From the NCBI GenBank assembly GCA_001792895.1, contig MARA01000004.1, forward strand, positions 1,116,001 to 1,180,000: a stretch of DNA of 64,000 nt, given 5' to 3'. This document shows positions 37,610 through 49,188 of this stretch, in pieces; the stretch's first letter is position 1; the number at the start of each line of letters is the position of its first letter. The position numbers and the translations under genes are program-made. The stretch comes from Lentinus brumalis (taxonomy: Eukaryota; Basidiomycota; Agaricomycetes; Polyporales; Polyporaceae). The notes under the pieces were generated by a model that saw only the letters and a program-made list of their open reading frames with translations, was not told where the DNA came from and ran no database searches.

Positions 37610-38646
37610 TGTGCTCTCGAACGATATCATGGTCAACTCGCTGCGCGCATCGGGCAAGACCGCAGTGCTCGTCTCGGAGGAGCTCGAGGAGGCAGTCATC
37701 ATCGAGGACAAGTACAAGGGCAAGTACTGCGTCGTCTTCGACCCGCTGGACGGCAGCAGCAACATCGACGCCGGTGTGAACATTGGCACTATCTTCGGGA
37801 TATACCAGATTGTGAGTCCCCCTCTCCTGCGGCTTTCCGCTCTCTCGCACTCTTGCGGTACGCGGGGCGCGGGCAGGACGCCAGGGGTATCCGTTCGGTG
37901 GGAGCGAAGCTGATTCTCTGGGAAAGGCGCCAGGTTCGAAGGGAACGATTAGCGATGTGTTGCGGCCGGGCAGCCAAATGGTCGCTGCTGGTTACACGAT
38001 GTGAGTGTTTCTCTACTCGCGTGATTGAATAAGCACTCACGCGTCGCGCAGGTACGGTTCGTCAGCAAACCTGGTCCTAAGCACGGGACACGGGGTGAAC
38101 GGATACACGCTCGACGCCTCGCTGGGCGAGTTCATCCTCACGCACCCGGACGTACGTTCACATATGATTTCTCCAGTCAAGGAACATGCCGTACTCACCT
38201 TCGCGGACTTGCAGATCAAGATCCCCCCACGAGGGAAGATCTACTCCTTCAACGAGGGCAACTCGATGTACTTCCACGAGCCTGTCATCAAGTACCTCAA
38301 CAGCATCAAATATCCCACGAACGGCAAGCCATATTCGGCGCGTTACATTGGCTCCATGGTCGCAGACGTGCACCGCACACTGCTGTACGGCGGCATCTTC
38401 GGCTACCCCGACGACAAGAAGAGCAAGCGCGGAAAGCTGCGGTTGCTCTACGAGGCGTTCCCCATGGCGTTCCTCATTGAGCAGGCGGGAGGCGTCGCGA
38501 CGACGGGCACGAAACGCATCCTGGATATCGTTCCGACGAGCATCCACGAGCGCTGCCCGGTCTTCCTTGGCAGCCGAGAGGACGTGCAGGACTTGATGAA
38601 GTTTTACCAGGACGCGGAGAAGACGAACGGGAACGCGAAGGCATAA
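37259..38646 (+). CDS. FBP1: fructose-1,6-bisphosphatase
   Basis: Gluconeogenic enzyme hydrolysing fructose-1,6-bisphosphate to fructose-6-phosphate. MSGEEQPNTDLITLTR opens the first exon, then GDLTLLLTAIQTTSKFIAT, VGLAGETNVQGEEQKKLDVL, LVSEELEEAV and the metal-binding DPLDGSSNIDAGVNIGTIFG. After an intron with a weak GAAAG acceptor comes PGSKGTISDVLRPGSQ, then YGSSANLVLSTG, YSFNEGNSMYF, RYIGSMVADVHRTLLYGGIF and LLYEAFPMAFLIEQAGG. About six introns; all splice in frame. Length about 345, as in other fungal FBPases. The 3' end of this gene is partly duplicated at 41521-41600. Confidence 0.95.
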
Positions 38647-39433
38647 CGACGTGCGGACCTCATATCAATGCGAGTATGAAAATGTATGTATGTAGGATTC
38701 TTTTTGTGTATTGTATCCACGGCGCTTTCACTGGATCGATGACATGTTGTCAGGCTGTACGCAGACTGCTTTGGGTATGTACATGCGTCCAGCAGCTTGC
38801 TTCACCGCTGCTTCAGCAGTGCTCCACTTACATTTGTTGCATCTCGAGGCTCTGCGCTGTGCACGCTATACACACCATCTCAGGCTGGATGATCGAGATA
38901 TATGAGTGCGACCTCTCGGCAAACTAGCGTTGCAGCTTTGGAGCTCGACCGGTACAACACCCCATTCTCGCAGTGAGGATATATTCCCTCAACGCCCTGC
39001 CCTTGCTTCAACTCTTGGTGGTGCCCTCGCCGCATGCTCCCCAGTACGGAACTTCCTCGAGGCTAGTGCTGTACCGAAACATGCTTCGTCCAAACAGGCA
39101 TTGAACGCACCTGTTAAAGGCCACCTATCACTATCTGTACGAGGAGCACCATGAAGAAAGCTGAGCAAGATGTGATGAGCAATATGTGACTGGAAAAACA
39201 TGTGGCGAGCAGCGAGCGACACGGGAGCATATCATCACCGTTAACCCTGCGCAAGGTTAAGTAAGTACTCGGAGGCCGATTCCCTTCAACCATAGTCCCA
39301 AGCGTTCACCATCTCCGACTCGTACGTGCGTCATGACGCCATGTCCTTGCGCACGGGGCGGACACGTGAGTATGGCAAATTGTGGTTACAACACAACCTT
39401 GTCAGTCTTTGCGGGGTGGTTAGAAGTGGGCGC
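38543..39433 (+). repeat. source copy of a partial duplication (FBP 3' end and flank)
   Basis: Two stretches recur downstream in the same order and orientation. 38543-38620 (last FBP codons; 46 of 49 bases match at its core) recurs at 41521-41600. 39271-39433 recurs at 41867-42026 with about 80-85% identity. The material between them is about 700 bp here and about 270 bp in the other copy. Confidence 0.75.
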
Positions 39434-39591
39434 CTGCCGCTTAGAAGAGGGCGTTACGCCGCCGCCGCCCCACCCGAGGGGGTCGTCCCTCGTCTGCATA
39501 CTCTTCCGACCGTCCAGAGCAATCATCTCATCCATCTCAACGTCAGTTCTTTTCTCTCTACTAGTAATGGCCCAATCTCTTGAAAACTGAC
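38647..39591. other. FBP 3' flank
   Basis: No gene is recognised. It holds most of the duplicated flank described separately and a TAAGTAAGTA-like run near 39258. Confidence 0.35.
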
Positions 39592-40846
39592 ATGCTCGTA
39601 CGAAAGCCCGCCCCCACTGTCGCAATGGTAGTTCGTAAAGGACCCAGTACCGTGCACTATGCTGTCATACGACTCGATCCTGAGACTATGGTCAAGGATC
39701 TTGGGCTTGACGATCCGACCACTCTTACCGAAGTGGCCAAAATGAGCACGCGCAAACACCTAGTTTATCTGTGGTCGGTAAGTCGTTCATGCATTATAGC
39801 TGATCGACATGAGTACCTCACGTCGGCTCTTCTCTCCAGCCCCTCGGACTGGAGTGCAACGGATGGGCACGCTATATCATACTTACGACTCATCAGCACC
39901 TCGTTGGGACCCGCAGCCCTTGGCGTCAACTCCGGCATAGGCGTCCCAATCGCACCCAACACCGACCCGACTTGCCCTCCACCCGTGCATCCGGAGCCTG
40001 CCCCGTTCCCCTGCGAACTGCTATCACTTCCCCATTGCGCTCATTGTCCGGGTGTGGATGCATCCGCTCGAACACGAAAGAGCGTTCCACCTGAGTGCCC
40101 CGGAAGACAACTATCTTTACGACTTATTCAACGACTACGATGCGAAGTTGTGGGATGATCCTGCCATGGATCCTTACCCCCGCTTGCGCGCAGTCCAGGC
40201 TGATATCCTTCAGTACATCACTGAGCCTGAGAGAGCACCCACTCCGGATAGTGGCATGTCGATGGCGCCGTCCGAGTCCGAGTTCGAGTCCGAGTCCGTC
40301 AACCGCCGAGCCCAGCTCGACGAGGTCTTTATGTGGGAAGCAACCCCCGAGGACGCGGTGACTCCACTCGTGCATCTGTGGTTAGACATTGAAAACCATT
40401 TCAAGGACGACAGCGAGATTGCGAGTCCGGTTGAGCTACAAGAGGAAGTGCAGACAATATTGACGTAAGTTTCCTCTGTCTGTGCCGCCCTGTCCTCCTA
40501 CTTCTCTATCATCCCACAGAATCATAAAAATAGCCTGGAGAGACGAGCATTGGCCTCAAAACCCGCTGCTGCAGATGCGCAGGTCGTCTATGGAGACCCG
40601 ATTAGCAACGGTGCACCGGAGTCTCCGATAGGCCGTCATGACACGACCTCAGTACATGGGCCGCATCGTCCTTCCCCTGACCACGACCCCATGATGGAGA
40701 AGTCGTCCTCGGAGTCCGCACCACATAAAGTCGATTATTTTCTGGCTCAGCCAAACGTCCCCCGTATGTTGGGTCCTCTCAAAACAGTCCGCCGCCAGGG
40801 TTTGGCCATCTACCACAAGACAGTCGATCTCTTCCGTTGTCTTTGA
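39592..40846 (+). CDS. unrecognised protein
   Basis: I recognise no family. Coding is suggested by three stretches. The first exon from 39592 (MLVRKPAPTVAMVVRKG) ends at a GTAAGT donor after YLWS. A long frame around 40000-40465 (MHPLEHERAFHLSAPEDNYL, acidic, ending VQEEVQTIL-like) ends at a GTAAGT donor, 40466. A final exon starts after the CCCACAG acceptor near 40519 and runs to the stop at 40846 (LAIYHKTVDLFRCL). The part between 39839 and 40010 is unresolved because at least two frames are open, so another intron or an indel is needed. No signal peptide or membrane segment is seen. The gene lies between the two copies of the FBP-derived duplication. Confidence 0.45.
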
Positions 40847-41998
40847 AGCCCACGAAGACATTTCTACTACATACACATCTACGGTATTGTGCATGTCCCC
40901 GCTTACTGTCTTGGAGCCGTATGCCGTCCTTCTGCACGTTGTACGCCTCAGAAGTCCCCACTTAATCAAGTTGTCTCATCACACTCGCTAAGTACGGGAT
41001 CTTGTCGCAGTGTCATCATCTCAGTTTGTGACATCTATATACCGCAGACTGGTCGACTTCGTCCGATTCCCGAGCGAGGTCTTCCTCCGTGAACAGAGTC
41101 TTCAATCGGTTACTGAACATTACACCCCACGTCTCTCCACGCGTTCACTCGAAGACCTACGAAGCGGTCTCATAAACTGACTATAGACCTTCCACAACAT
41201 GTTTGATCTTGTCCGCAGGCGTTGAAACGTCCAAGTCCTGCACAGACACTTTAACTTGTTAGCAGTCTCGTGTTCTGTCACTGACATCCCGCTCACTGTC
41301 TCCGAGTCCTCTATTTCCAGCATGTTGTATGCCCCGCATGTCCCAATGTATCATTGCATTTGCCTAACTACACTATTTCGGGCCTGATTATTTCAGCCAT
41401 TGTTCGACATTGGTTCAACGGCATTTATGTGAGCCAGGTCATGTTTCAGACGTCAGATACGTACGAGAGTGCAGACAGCTGTTCGCCAAGATGCGAGCAT
41501 GAAGCCCGACCGACATGCGTCCATGAGCGCTGCTCGGTCTTCCTCGGCAGCCGAGAGGACGTGCAGGACGGTGAAGTTACCAATAAGCGAATGGGGACGC
41601 CACGCGCGATGACATGGCGCCTCGCGGTTGTCTCGATTGCAATCGTGGCAATGTAGCATTCTGTCCAATGCGTGCTACGACCTGTATCCGTGCGCTTTAT
41701 CACTATGTGTTCAACCATGAGGAGGTGTGAAAACTGAGGAGTAATGCGTCTGACAAAAATTATGGCGAGCAATTCGGTATGGGATTGAACGATATCAAGA
41801 TGAGAGTGCAGGACTGCGGAAACATACCATTCGAACACTGCAGAGCGCAGTGACATGGTTGTCCCGGAAGCCTGTTCCCTTGAACCTTACTCCCAAGCGT
41901 TTACCATCTCCGACTCGTGCGTCATGACCGCCGCGTCCTTGCGCACGGGATTGACACGTGGGTTGACAAACTGTGGTTACAACACAACCTTGTCAGTT
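40847..41998. other. intergenic, contains the decayed duplicate
   Basis: 40847-41500 has nothing recognisable. From 41521 it carries the second copy of the FBP-derived duplication, listed separately. Confidence 0.4.
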
Positions 41999-42026
41999 CT
42001 ACCGGTGGTTAAACAATGGGCGCCCA
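41521..42026 (+). repeat. decayed partial copy of the FBP 3' end and flank
   Basis: 41521-41569 matches the end of the FBP coding sequence at 46 of 49 bases but has no open FBP frame around it. 41867-42026 matches 39271-39433. The block ends inside the last codons of the minus-strand Nur1-like gene. Confidence 0.75.
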
Positions 42027-43555
42027 CAAACCTTCTCGTCGTATTCGTGCATGACCTCCGCAGCGATGATCGCACGGTCCTTGATCAACGCCTCGTACGA
42101 GCGGGCCAGTGCGCGAGTCTGGCGTGGCGGGAGAACGCCATAAGAACACGTCCGCTTTCCACGAAGTTGAGACACATACCTGCACCCCGACGATGAACAT
42201 GATGAAGAACGTGAGCATCCAGTTCGCGCTCGTGGTCGCGATCCACAAGAGCGAGTGCACGGGCGAATACAGCGAGAAGAGCGCCATCTCGAGCGCGCCA
42301 GGCGTCCACACCTCGAGCTGCTGCACCCGCTCACTCTCCTCCCAGGGCTGCGGCGCCCGAGCCTTCGGCGGGCTGAGGTTGAGCAGGAAGCGGGTGCTCA
42401 GGACGAGCCCGCGCCAGAGGGCGGAGAAGAGCGAGCCGAGGAGCGCGAGCAGGAGCGCGGGCACGGAGCGGCGCGGGACGAGGTCGGAGGAGGAGCTGCG
42501 GTGCGGGGTGCGGGGGCGTTTGATGAAGGAGGCGTGCGGCGAGGAGACGGGTTCCGACGCGAGGTTGAGGAAGTAGGTTTTGGTGCGGGTGAAGAGGTAC
42601 AGTGTGTTGAGGATGGAGGCTGAGACGAGCATGAACGTCATTGGCACGGTCTGTCATTGTCGTCGTCAACTTGAGTACGGCGTCGGAGCAGGCGTGCAAG
42701 GGGAGTGGAGAAGAGGGACCTACCCAGTCGAACCAGGACTCTCCTTCGCCTTCTCGGTACATGTCTTCCCATCCGAGGTCGGAGTCGGGGACGCGTCGAA
42801 TCTGCGAAATGCGTACGCAGAGGTGCAGGAAGTGCAGGGTGCCGCCAATCACTCTTGCAGAGTTTTGTGGGGATGGCAGCGGGACATTGTGAGGGAATTG
42901 AGAGATCTCAAAGGAGATTTGCGAGGGTATTGAAGTAATTCTAGCGAGGTTCAGTCAGTCGTTTGTACGTGTCTTGTAAACATGCTCAGCAGTCTCGTTG
43001 CGCTAGAGAAACAGCGAAGTACTATTTGCGTGAAGGGAGTTGGATCGTCAAGCACCAGGGGATATGCGGACACGCCACAGAGTTAGAGGCTGTATTGCTT
43101 CCCGCAAGACATGTACAACGCAAACTGCCGCTCGAGACATTGTTGAGGTCAACAGACCAGTCTCCCAGCCGGACGTTGATTATAATTCAAGTTTCTGGAG
43201 GCGCATTACTACACATGCATTGTACTCACCGTTCATACAGGGACTTCTGGCGCACCACACGCTTGCCGGGTGTCCTCCCCGGCGTACCGACATCGTTCGA
43301 CAGACTCTTCCGCTTCCCAGAAGGAGTTGCATACGGTGGTGGTCGTCTTGACCGAGCAGCTTCCCAGTCAAAGGGCTGCGATGCAGACCGGGATGGGGAG
43401 GTAACGGGAGAGATCGGGTAGACGAGTCGTGTCCTCGTGGTTTGGCGGACGGGGGTGACCGGAGAGGGTGCGGTGGACGCGCTTGCCCCGCCGCCCGCCC
43501 GGGGAGAGGCAGAGACAGCGGCGTTGGTCTGCGCGAAACGACGCAGGGAGGACAT
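41999..43555 (-). CDS. Nur1/Mug154-like nuclear-envelope protein (DUF2418), unusual C-terminus
   Basis: Resembles the DUF2418 family (yeast Nur1, fission yeast Mug154/Nur1), inner nuclear membrane proteins that tether rDNA and heterochromatin. The N-terminus is Ser/Pro/Arg-rich and ends PGKRVVRQKSLYER, which splices to ITSIPSQISFEISQFPHNVP. Then come LHLCVRISQIRRVPDSDLGW, a Trp-Phe-Asp-Trp junction, membrane segments (VPMTFMLVSASILNTLYLF; ALLLALLGSLFSALWRGLVL; MALFSLYSPVHSLLWIA; WMLTFFIMFIVGVQ), and the conserved RALARSYEALIKDRAIIAAE followed by VMHEYDEK. After that only VCGRPLFNHR and a TAG remain. These last codons come from the duplicated block, so the family's normal tail may be lost. The start at 43555 (MSSLRRFAQTN) is the first ATG in frame. 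Confidence 0.72.
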
Positions 43556-44079
43556 CGCCCAGAGCTCAGCGGTCGAGGACGGAAGACGAGAGGACTGCAA
43601 ACGCGCTGGTGGCACGGGCCGCGTGATGCGCGAGAACACGCTGTGACGTGACGTGTCCGGCCTCTCAGCCACCTCGTTTCAGCTCCGCTTCGGAGTGATG
43701 CAGGCGCGCCCTGCCATTGGCTGGAGCATGCATTCACGTCAGACCGAAAATTCCATGTGGCGGAATAAAGGAATGGTGTGACAATTGATCAGCGTGCAGG
43801 ACACGTGTTGGGGTGATGTTGTGACATGTTTGCAGCGTGGGTGCCCGATTAGGGAAAGCGAACCAAGTTGAAAAGTCGAACACGGATGAGACGCTGCTTG
43901 CTCTGTGCCCCTTCCCCCGCCGCCTTTTGTTCCCCCTCCTATATTCCTGCGACCATTCCTCCCCTCCTCTGACCCGACACCGCGCTACCCGTCTCCCCCC
44001 GCACGTTTCCACCATAACGTCCACGTTCAGACCCCGCACTTCCACCTCCTTGTCGCCCTCGAACTCCGTTAGCGTCAGG
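43556..44079. other. divergent promoter interval
   Basis: 524 bp between the Nur1-like and coiled-coil membrane protein starts. A pyrimidine-rich stretch (CCTTCCCCCGCC-like) precedes the ATG at 44080. Nothing else is supported. Confidence 0.35.
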
Positions 44080-44895
44080 ATGGCCCAACCCTCCTCGTCT
44101 CATAGAGAGCGGGAGCGGAGCGAACGCTCTTCCTCCCGTCACCACCACCACCGCACAATCTCTTCCACGACCCTCCTCCTCGTCCTCTCCCTCGTCCTCG
44201 CCGTCCTCGCCGTCATGCTCTCTCTCCCAAGAGACCAAAGCGCTAGCACCGCAGCAGCCGCGGCGGCCAGCGGCGACATCAAGAACGAGGGCTTCTGGGG
44301 TATTATCACTCCGAAACGTACTCAAGCCCTTCTTGCTCGTGAGAGCAACATTGCCGTCCGCGAGGCTGAGGTCGCTCGCCGTGAGGCCGAGCTTCTTGCT
44401 GGTGCCCCCGGCGGTGTTGTTCCTGCCACCCAGGCTCCCGTCGCCTGTGCTCCGTGCCCTACCGTCTTTGAGCAGTACACTCCTCCTCCCGTCCAGACCG
44501 TCATCAAGGAGGTCGTCAAAGAGGAGTCCCTCACTCCTCCTGGCTGGTGGGATCAGGCACGCATTCGCGCTGAGGACATCCTCGACCGCGAGCTCAAAAT
44601 CGCCGAGCGCGAGCGCGAGATCAGTCGCCGTGAGGAAGCTGTCAACCGTCGTGAGCACGACGCGTCAAGACGCGAAAGCTGGATCATGGAACAACTTGTG
44701 TAAGTGCCATGCAGTTCGTCTTACCTCCGAACGCCTCCTTACGGTTCTTCTAGCGTTCTTAACGAGGCTCAACCTGAGACGTTTGAGGAAGAGTACATCT
44801 ACAACGAGCCGCCTCCCGTCATCCCACCAGCGGGTGCGAGACGGAAACCCAAGGTACCCCCGACTCCACCCACGCAGCGCCGCTCCGAGCTTTGA
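44080..44895 (+). CDS. unrecognised single-pass membrane protein with coiled coil
   Basis: No family is recognised. The N-terminus is charged and His-rich (SSRHHHHRTISS), followed by one membrane helix (TTLLLVLSLVLAVLAVMLSL), so a type II or tail-out topology is likely. Two Arg/Glu-rich helical stretches follow: RESNIAVREAEVARREAELL and ELKIAEREREISRREEAVNR, both with clear heptad-like alanine/isoleucine spacing. An intron after EQLV (GTAAGT donor, TTCTAG acceptor) leads to ETFEEEYIYNEPPPVIPP and the stop at 44895. A second possible 3' exon at 45240-45554 can be joined in frame from a GTACCC donor after RRKPK, giving a longer Thr/Val-rich end (ends WFGGW). Which form is used is unknown. Confidence 0.6.
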
Positions 44896-45239
44896 GACGA
44901 AGGGGGATTTCAACATTTCACTTCTATTTGCTTTATCTATGTACAGTTCGTATCCTTCGTCGCGTCCCTCCCCTCCCTTCGTCCCGGGCTCGGGGGACCA
45001 CGGTGTTTGTCGTCTTGTTCCCCCGCGTCCTTGTGTATGCTAATAGCCTGTCTGCACTCTCCCCGCGCCTGTTGTTGATCGATCGGTGCACGACGCGCGT
45101 GTTGGTTTCGCGCCCACGTGATGTTTGAACGCGCTCTGTCACTGAGCGTGACGGCGATCAGAGTGCAGACCGATTATCAGCCTACTTCCCCTCATGATCT
45201 GCCAGAACAGTTCGCTGACCATCGTTTGCTCTTTTGCAG

Positions 45240-45554
45240 GCTATCAACGCCCCCGCCATTGTTCTAACCGAAACAGCCATCGAGTTTGCGACTGAGACCA
45301 GGACAGTCACGCACACGCAGCACCACACGGTCCATACACCGGTCACTGTCCAGCAGCCGTCGAATACCCGCCGTGTTGCCTCGCCGACCCCGAACATCAT
45401 GAGCTCATCCTCCACCACGCACATACCGAAGACCACATCTGTGGAGGTCGTCGTGGAGGAGGAAGTTCTGGAACCTGAGGAGGTCGAGACGACAGTCACC
45501 GTCATGCGCAACCCGCGGAAGCGGCCTCCCAAGCGGTGGTTCGGTGGCTGGTGA
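45240..45554 (+). CDS. possible alternative last exon of the coiled-coil membrane protein
   Basis: Begins right after a TTTTGCAG acceptor and is open for 104 codons: AINAPAIVLTETAIEFATET, a Thr/His-rich middle, EVVVEEEVLEPEEVETTVTV, and RKRPPKRWFGGW. It has no start codon at its beginning and good codon use, which fits an exon and not a gene. Joining it to 44080-44853 skips the upstream stop at 44895. Confidence 0.4.
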   Translation, partial: AINAPAIVLTETAIEFATETRTVTHTQHHTVHTPVTVQQPSNTRRVASPTPNIMSSSSTTHIPKTTSVEVVVEEEVLEPEEVETTVTVMRNPRKRPPKRWFGGW

Positions 45555-46595
45555 AGTGCCCCGCTCTGGACTCTGACGAGTGTGTTATGAACGATCATGT
45601 CCCGAATGTCCTGACTGTACGAGGTCCTCTCTCTTTTATTGCTTTCATTTCTATTGCCCTCCCTTGACGGCTGGTGCTCTATCTTGTTTGACTACTGTAC
45701 TTTTGCTCCCAGAACCTTTGAACCCCTGCTCTCATTGTCTCATCTCGGACTCGCTGCGACACCTGCTCTCCCTCTCTCCGCTTTGCCTGTAAACTACACG
45801 CGCGTGCTGCGCTGCTCACTTACGCTTAGCAAGTGCTTCCCTACCACTGCTACTTACCTGATTACGACTACTACTTGGATGCAGATCCATCTAGCATGGC
45901 ACGTTTACGGTCTCCCTATTCTTGTGTACCTGTGACGATGGTGACGAGTGCTGGGATACATGTAGAATATTAGGACTAGGATAGCTACTGTCACGTATCT
46001 GCTAAATTTCAGACTCGGATTGGATTGCGTTGTGTGCTATGCGGGATTGTGTTCCAATTGCATGTCGAAGATGACAACGACTTGCAAGTGGCATGGACAG
46101 GCTCACTCAGCCTCAGGAGGTGCATCCGAATTCGAAGGTCGGGATTGGCGGGATTGCCAAAGCGGGACACAGCCGCCGGCATATGCGTAGATCTGGATCT
46201 GCGCGAGGCTGCTCTCAGGTTGCTGGGCGCATAGCGAAGGCAGACATCTCTCTTCCTCCCAGCACATTTGCCCGCTCCGCCTACCTCTCCTGACCTCCTC
46301 GTCGCTGTCGGAAAGTCGAATTGATCGCGCTCTGGGCCTCTTGCGGACCTTCGATTGCACGCACGCAAAAGCGGGGACCGCAACCAACCCTGATCTCGCG
46401 TCCCTGCAGACAGACACGTTTCACGGCCTTGACTCAGTGAGGACGCTGTTGTTGTCTATGTGACGCGCTTTGACACTTTTTGGTAGGGCGCTCACCTACC
46501 GTAGCACACTTGCCCGCTCTCACCTCAAGCGGTGCACTACATAAGTCTACATCTCTTGTGTCCACTGTCGCCCCTTTGCCCCGGAGCCTCCGCAC
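45555..46595. other. 1-kb intergenic region
   Basis: Pyrimidine-rich 3' flank followed by the promoter of the CCCH gene. No coding region is supported. Confidence 0.4.
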
Positions 46596-49188
46596 ATGCC
46601 AAACGTCCGTTGCAGGGTGAGTTCACCAGCTACCTCCTCTGCCCACGCGCGCGATGACAAACACAAGTGGTCGGTCCTCTCAGTACTACGACAGCGACAC
46701 GGGCGCACCTACGGTCCAAGGTGGCTGCCGCAGGGGCACCGACTGTAACTTCGTCCATCCAGACCAGCCCAAATGGGCTACCGCGTCCGCATATCAAAGA
46801 CGGTCATCTGGCGCAGGCCGCGACTCCTTAGATTCTGACCGTGCCAACCCTTGGGGCCAGCGGGCAGATAGTGGGTGGGCAGGTTCCAGCAGGGCAGGCC
46901 CGTCGAGGCGGTCGCCCATCCCTACTGCACCACGCGCGATGCAGACGGAGACGGGCTGGGGCTCAGCGCCCATAGGTGGGACCAGCTGGTCTACGTCTGA
47001 GGCCGACAATCCAGCCCCGACGACAACCCCAGCAGCGTCGTCGTCCACGAGTACCTGGGGCGCCGCGAACGACACATCGTGGGGCGCGCCGACTGGTGGA
47101 GGATGGGGTGCACCTACGACCAGTGGGTGGGGAGAGCCGTCTGCAGGAGGATGGGGAGATTCTGCGGCCACGACTTCAGGTGCCTCTGCTTCTACCTCTG
47201 CTCACCCACCTGCCCCTGCAATTTCACCCCCTCGACCTCCTACTTCTGTGCCGCGTCCTGCACCAGCAGCTCAGCAATCCCCGACGCGTGAAAATGTCGA
47301 GAGCATCATCTGGGGGATCGGAAGGGAAAGGGCAAAGAGGTCGTGGGCGTTGGCACCCCGCAGTATGGTTATACTCCTCGTACACCACGGTCGCCCAACC
47401 GCAGCCCGGAGAGGGATCCTCGCAGGCAGGCGTCGTCCAACACCCCCGCTTCCACGACTCCCTCTGACTACATCGCTATCGCATCGACGATCTCGAAGGA
47501 GATGCGGCAAGAGCGGGAGGGCAAGCGTCTGATCAGCTCGGGGATACTCGTCCCAGTCGCCTTGGCTGGTGACGGCGCGGTCGCGTCAACGTCGAAGAGG
47601 AACCCGTTCGCGTTCCCTGCGTACGACCAACCTGAGAAGATGGACGTCGACCGTCATGCCGAAGAAGAGGGTGTTGTCAATGATGTTAACATGGACGGCG
47701 GCCGTTCCTTTGACCTCGATGCCGACGTACTGGAGCTGGAGGATATCCCTGTGTCTCTCACGGATCAGTGGAAGGACTACACTCGGTGTGTCTCCATTTG
47801 TGCTCTTGATATGAGATGAGACTAATGCAACAATTCACAGCGCGCTCGTGAGCGCGATTCGCAGCAACATGGACATGAAAGCCCTCCGAGAGACACGCGC
47901 GCAGCTACAACGATTGCACAGCTCGCGGATGTACGCCAGTCTGTCACAAGTAGCCGCGCACGCCAGGTTGAATAAACTCGACGACGAAGCGGGCGCGAAG
48001 GCACAGAAGGCGAAGACGCGGTTCGACCACACCATCAAGCGTTTGACGCGTTATCCGCTGGACGGACTGCCCCCGCCCACCGACAACGACCCCGGCTCAA
48101 AGACGCGGAGAATGTCGGCAGCCACATCGAGGCTATCAACAAGTGGATGGCGCAGATGCGCATATCTGTTGAGGAGTACAAGGATACCATCGAGCGCGCC
48201 GAGGCCGCACAACGCCGTGTCGAAGAGGAGAACAGGCGGATCGAGGAGGAGCGAAAGTGCGCTGCGGCAGAGGCAGTGACTCAGGCAGAGAAGCTCCGTG
48301 TGGCGCAGCAATGGGTCCCCATCACCTCGACGCGCAAGGCGATGGTGGAAATAGAGGAGACGTTTGGGAAGCTCGAGGAGCGCGTCACCGACCTCGAGTA
48401 CGACTTCAACCACATGCGGGAGAAGACGCCCTCCGCGGGGGACCTCGTCTTCCAACGTCTCGTCGAGCTCGGCTTCTGCAAGTCCACAGAGGCTATGAGC
48501 GAAGTGCTCGCGCGCCAGAAGTCGCTGGAGGAGGGCGAGATGCCCTTTGAGCCGCCTCTACGCCCGAAGTCGAATGAGGAGCTAACAGATGAATGCGAGC
48601 GGCTGGAGAAGCTGCTCGAGGGATACACCGCTGTCGTCCAGCATGGTCAGCAACAGTTGACCGAGTTGCAAGAGCGCAGGGTCACACGGGACCGCAGCTA
48701 CCACGAGCTCGCGGCGGACAACGCCAGCCTGACCCTCACCATCAAGGAGGTGTGTCTTGCAGTTTCTTTCTCTTTCCATGCGATCTGTGCTGACGATCTC
48801 CACGTAGCTCGAGGCGGCACAAAAACGCCAGGACGACATGCTCGCCCAGAGCGACAAGGACATCGCACGCCTTGAAGAGCTGCTGGAGCGGTGCAAGAAC
48901 GAGCGGCCTCCACCTCCGCCTCCGCCCCCGACGCCCGACGAGATCGCCGTGCAGCTGCTGAAGACCGTCCTCCCCGAGCTGCGCGAGGCTGTGAAGCAGG
49001 CCCTGGGCAAGATCAAGAGCGGCGCCGACGACGCGTTGCTGAAGCAGCAGGAAGCCATTTGCGCGCAAATATTCCTGACACTTCAGCCGGCTATGGCGAT
49101 CGTGCATACGGTCAAGGCATTCATGGACTGCCAACCGGAGGTGCTTATGCCCCCTCCGCCGCCTCCGGTGCAGCCGCAAAGTGTCTAG
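46596..49188 (+). CDS. CCCH zinc-finger, coiled-coil protein (two apparent frameshifts)
   Basis: The short first exon MPNVRCR splices to YYDSDTGAPTVQGGCRRGTD and CNFVHPDQ, giving one C-x-C-C-H finger of the RNA-binding type with an unusually long first spacing. A Gly/Trp/Ser/Pro-rich middle follows (repeats such as GGWG near 47090-47160), then PQYGYTPRTPRSPNRSPERD, an SR-like stretch. A long coiled coil comes next (KDTIERAEAAQRRVEEENRR; DLEYDFNHM; LEKLLEGYTAV), then ARLEELLERCKNE, a polyproline run, and a helical C-terminus ending PPPPVQPQSV. Reading it through needs one base added at two places: the G run 47312-47316 and the C run 48090-48093. Each correction rejoins long open frames, so I read these as consensus errors. 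I do not recognise an orthologue; a role in RNA handling is likely from the finger. Confidence 0.7.
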
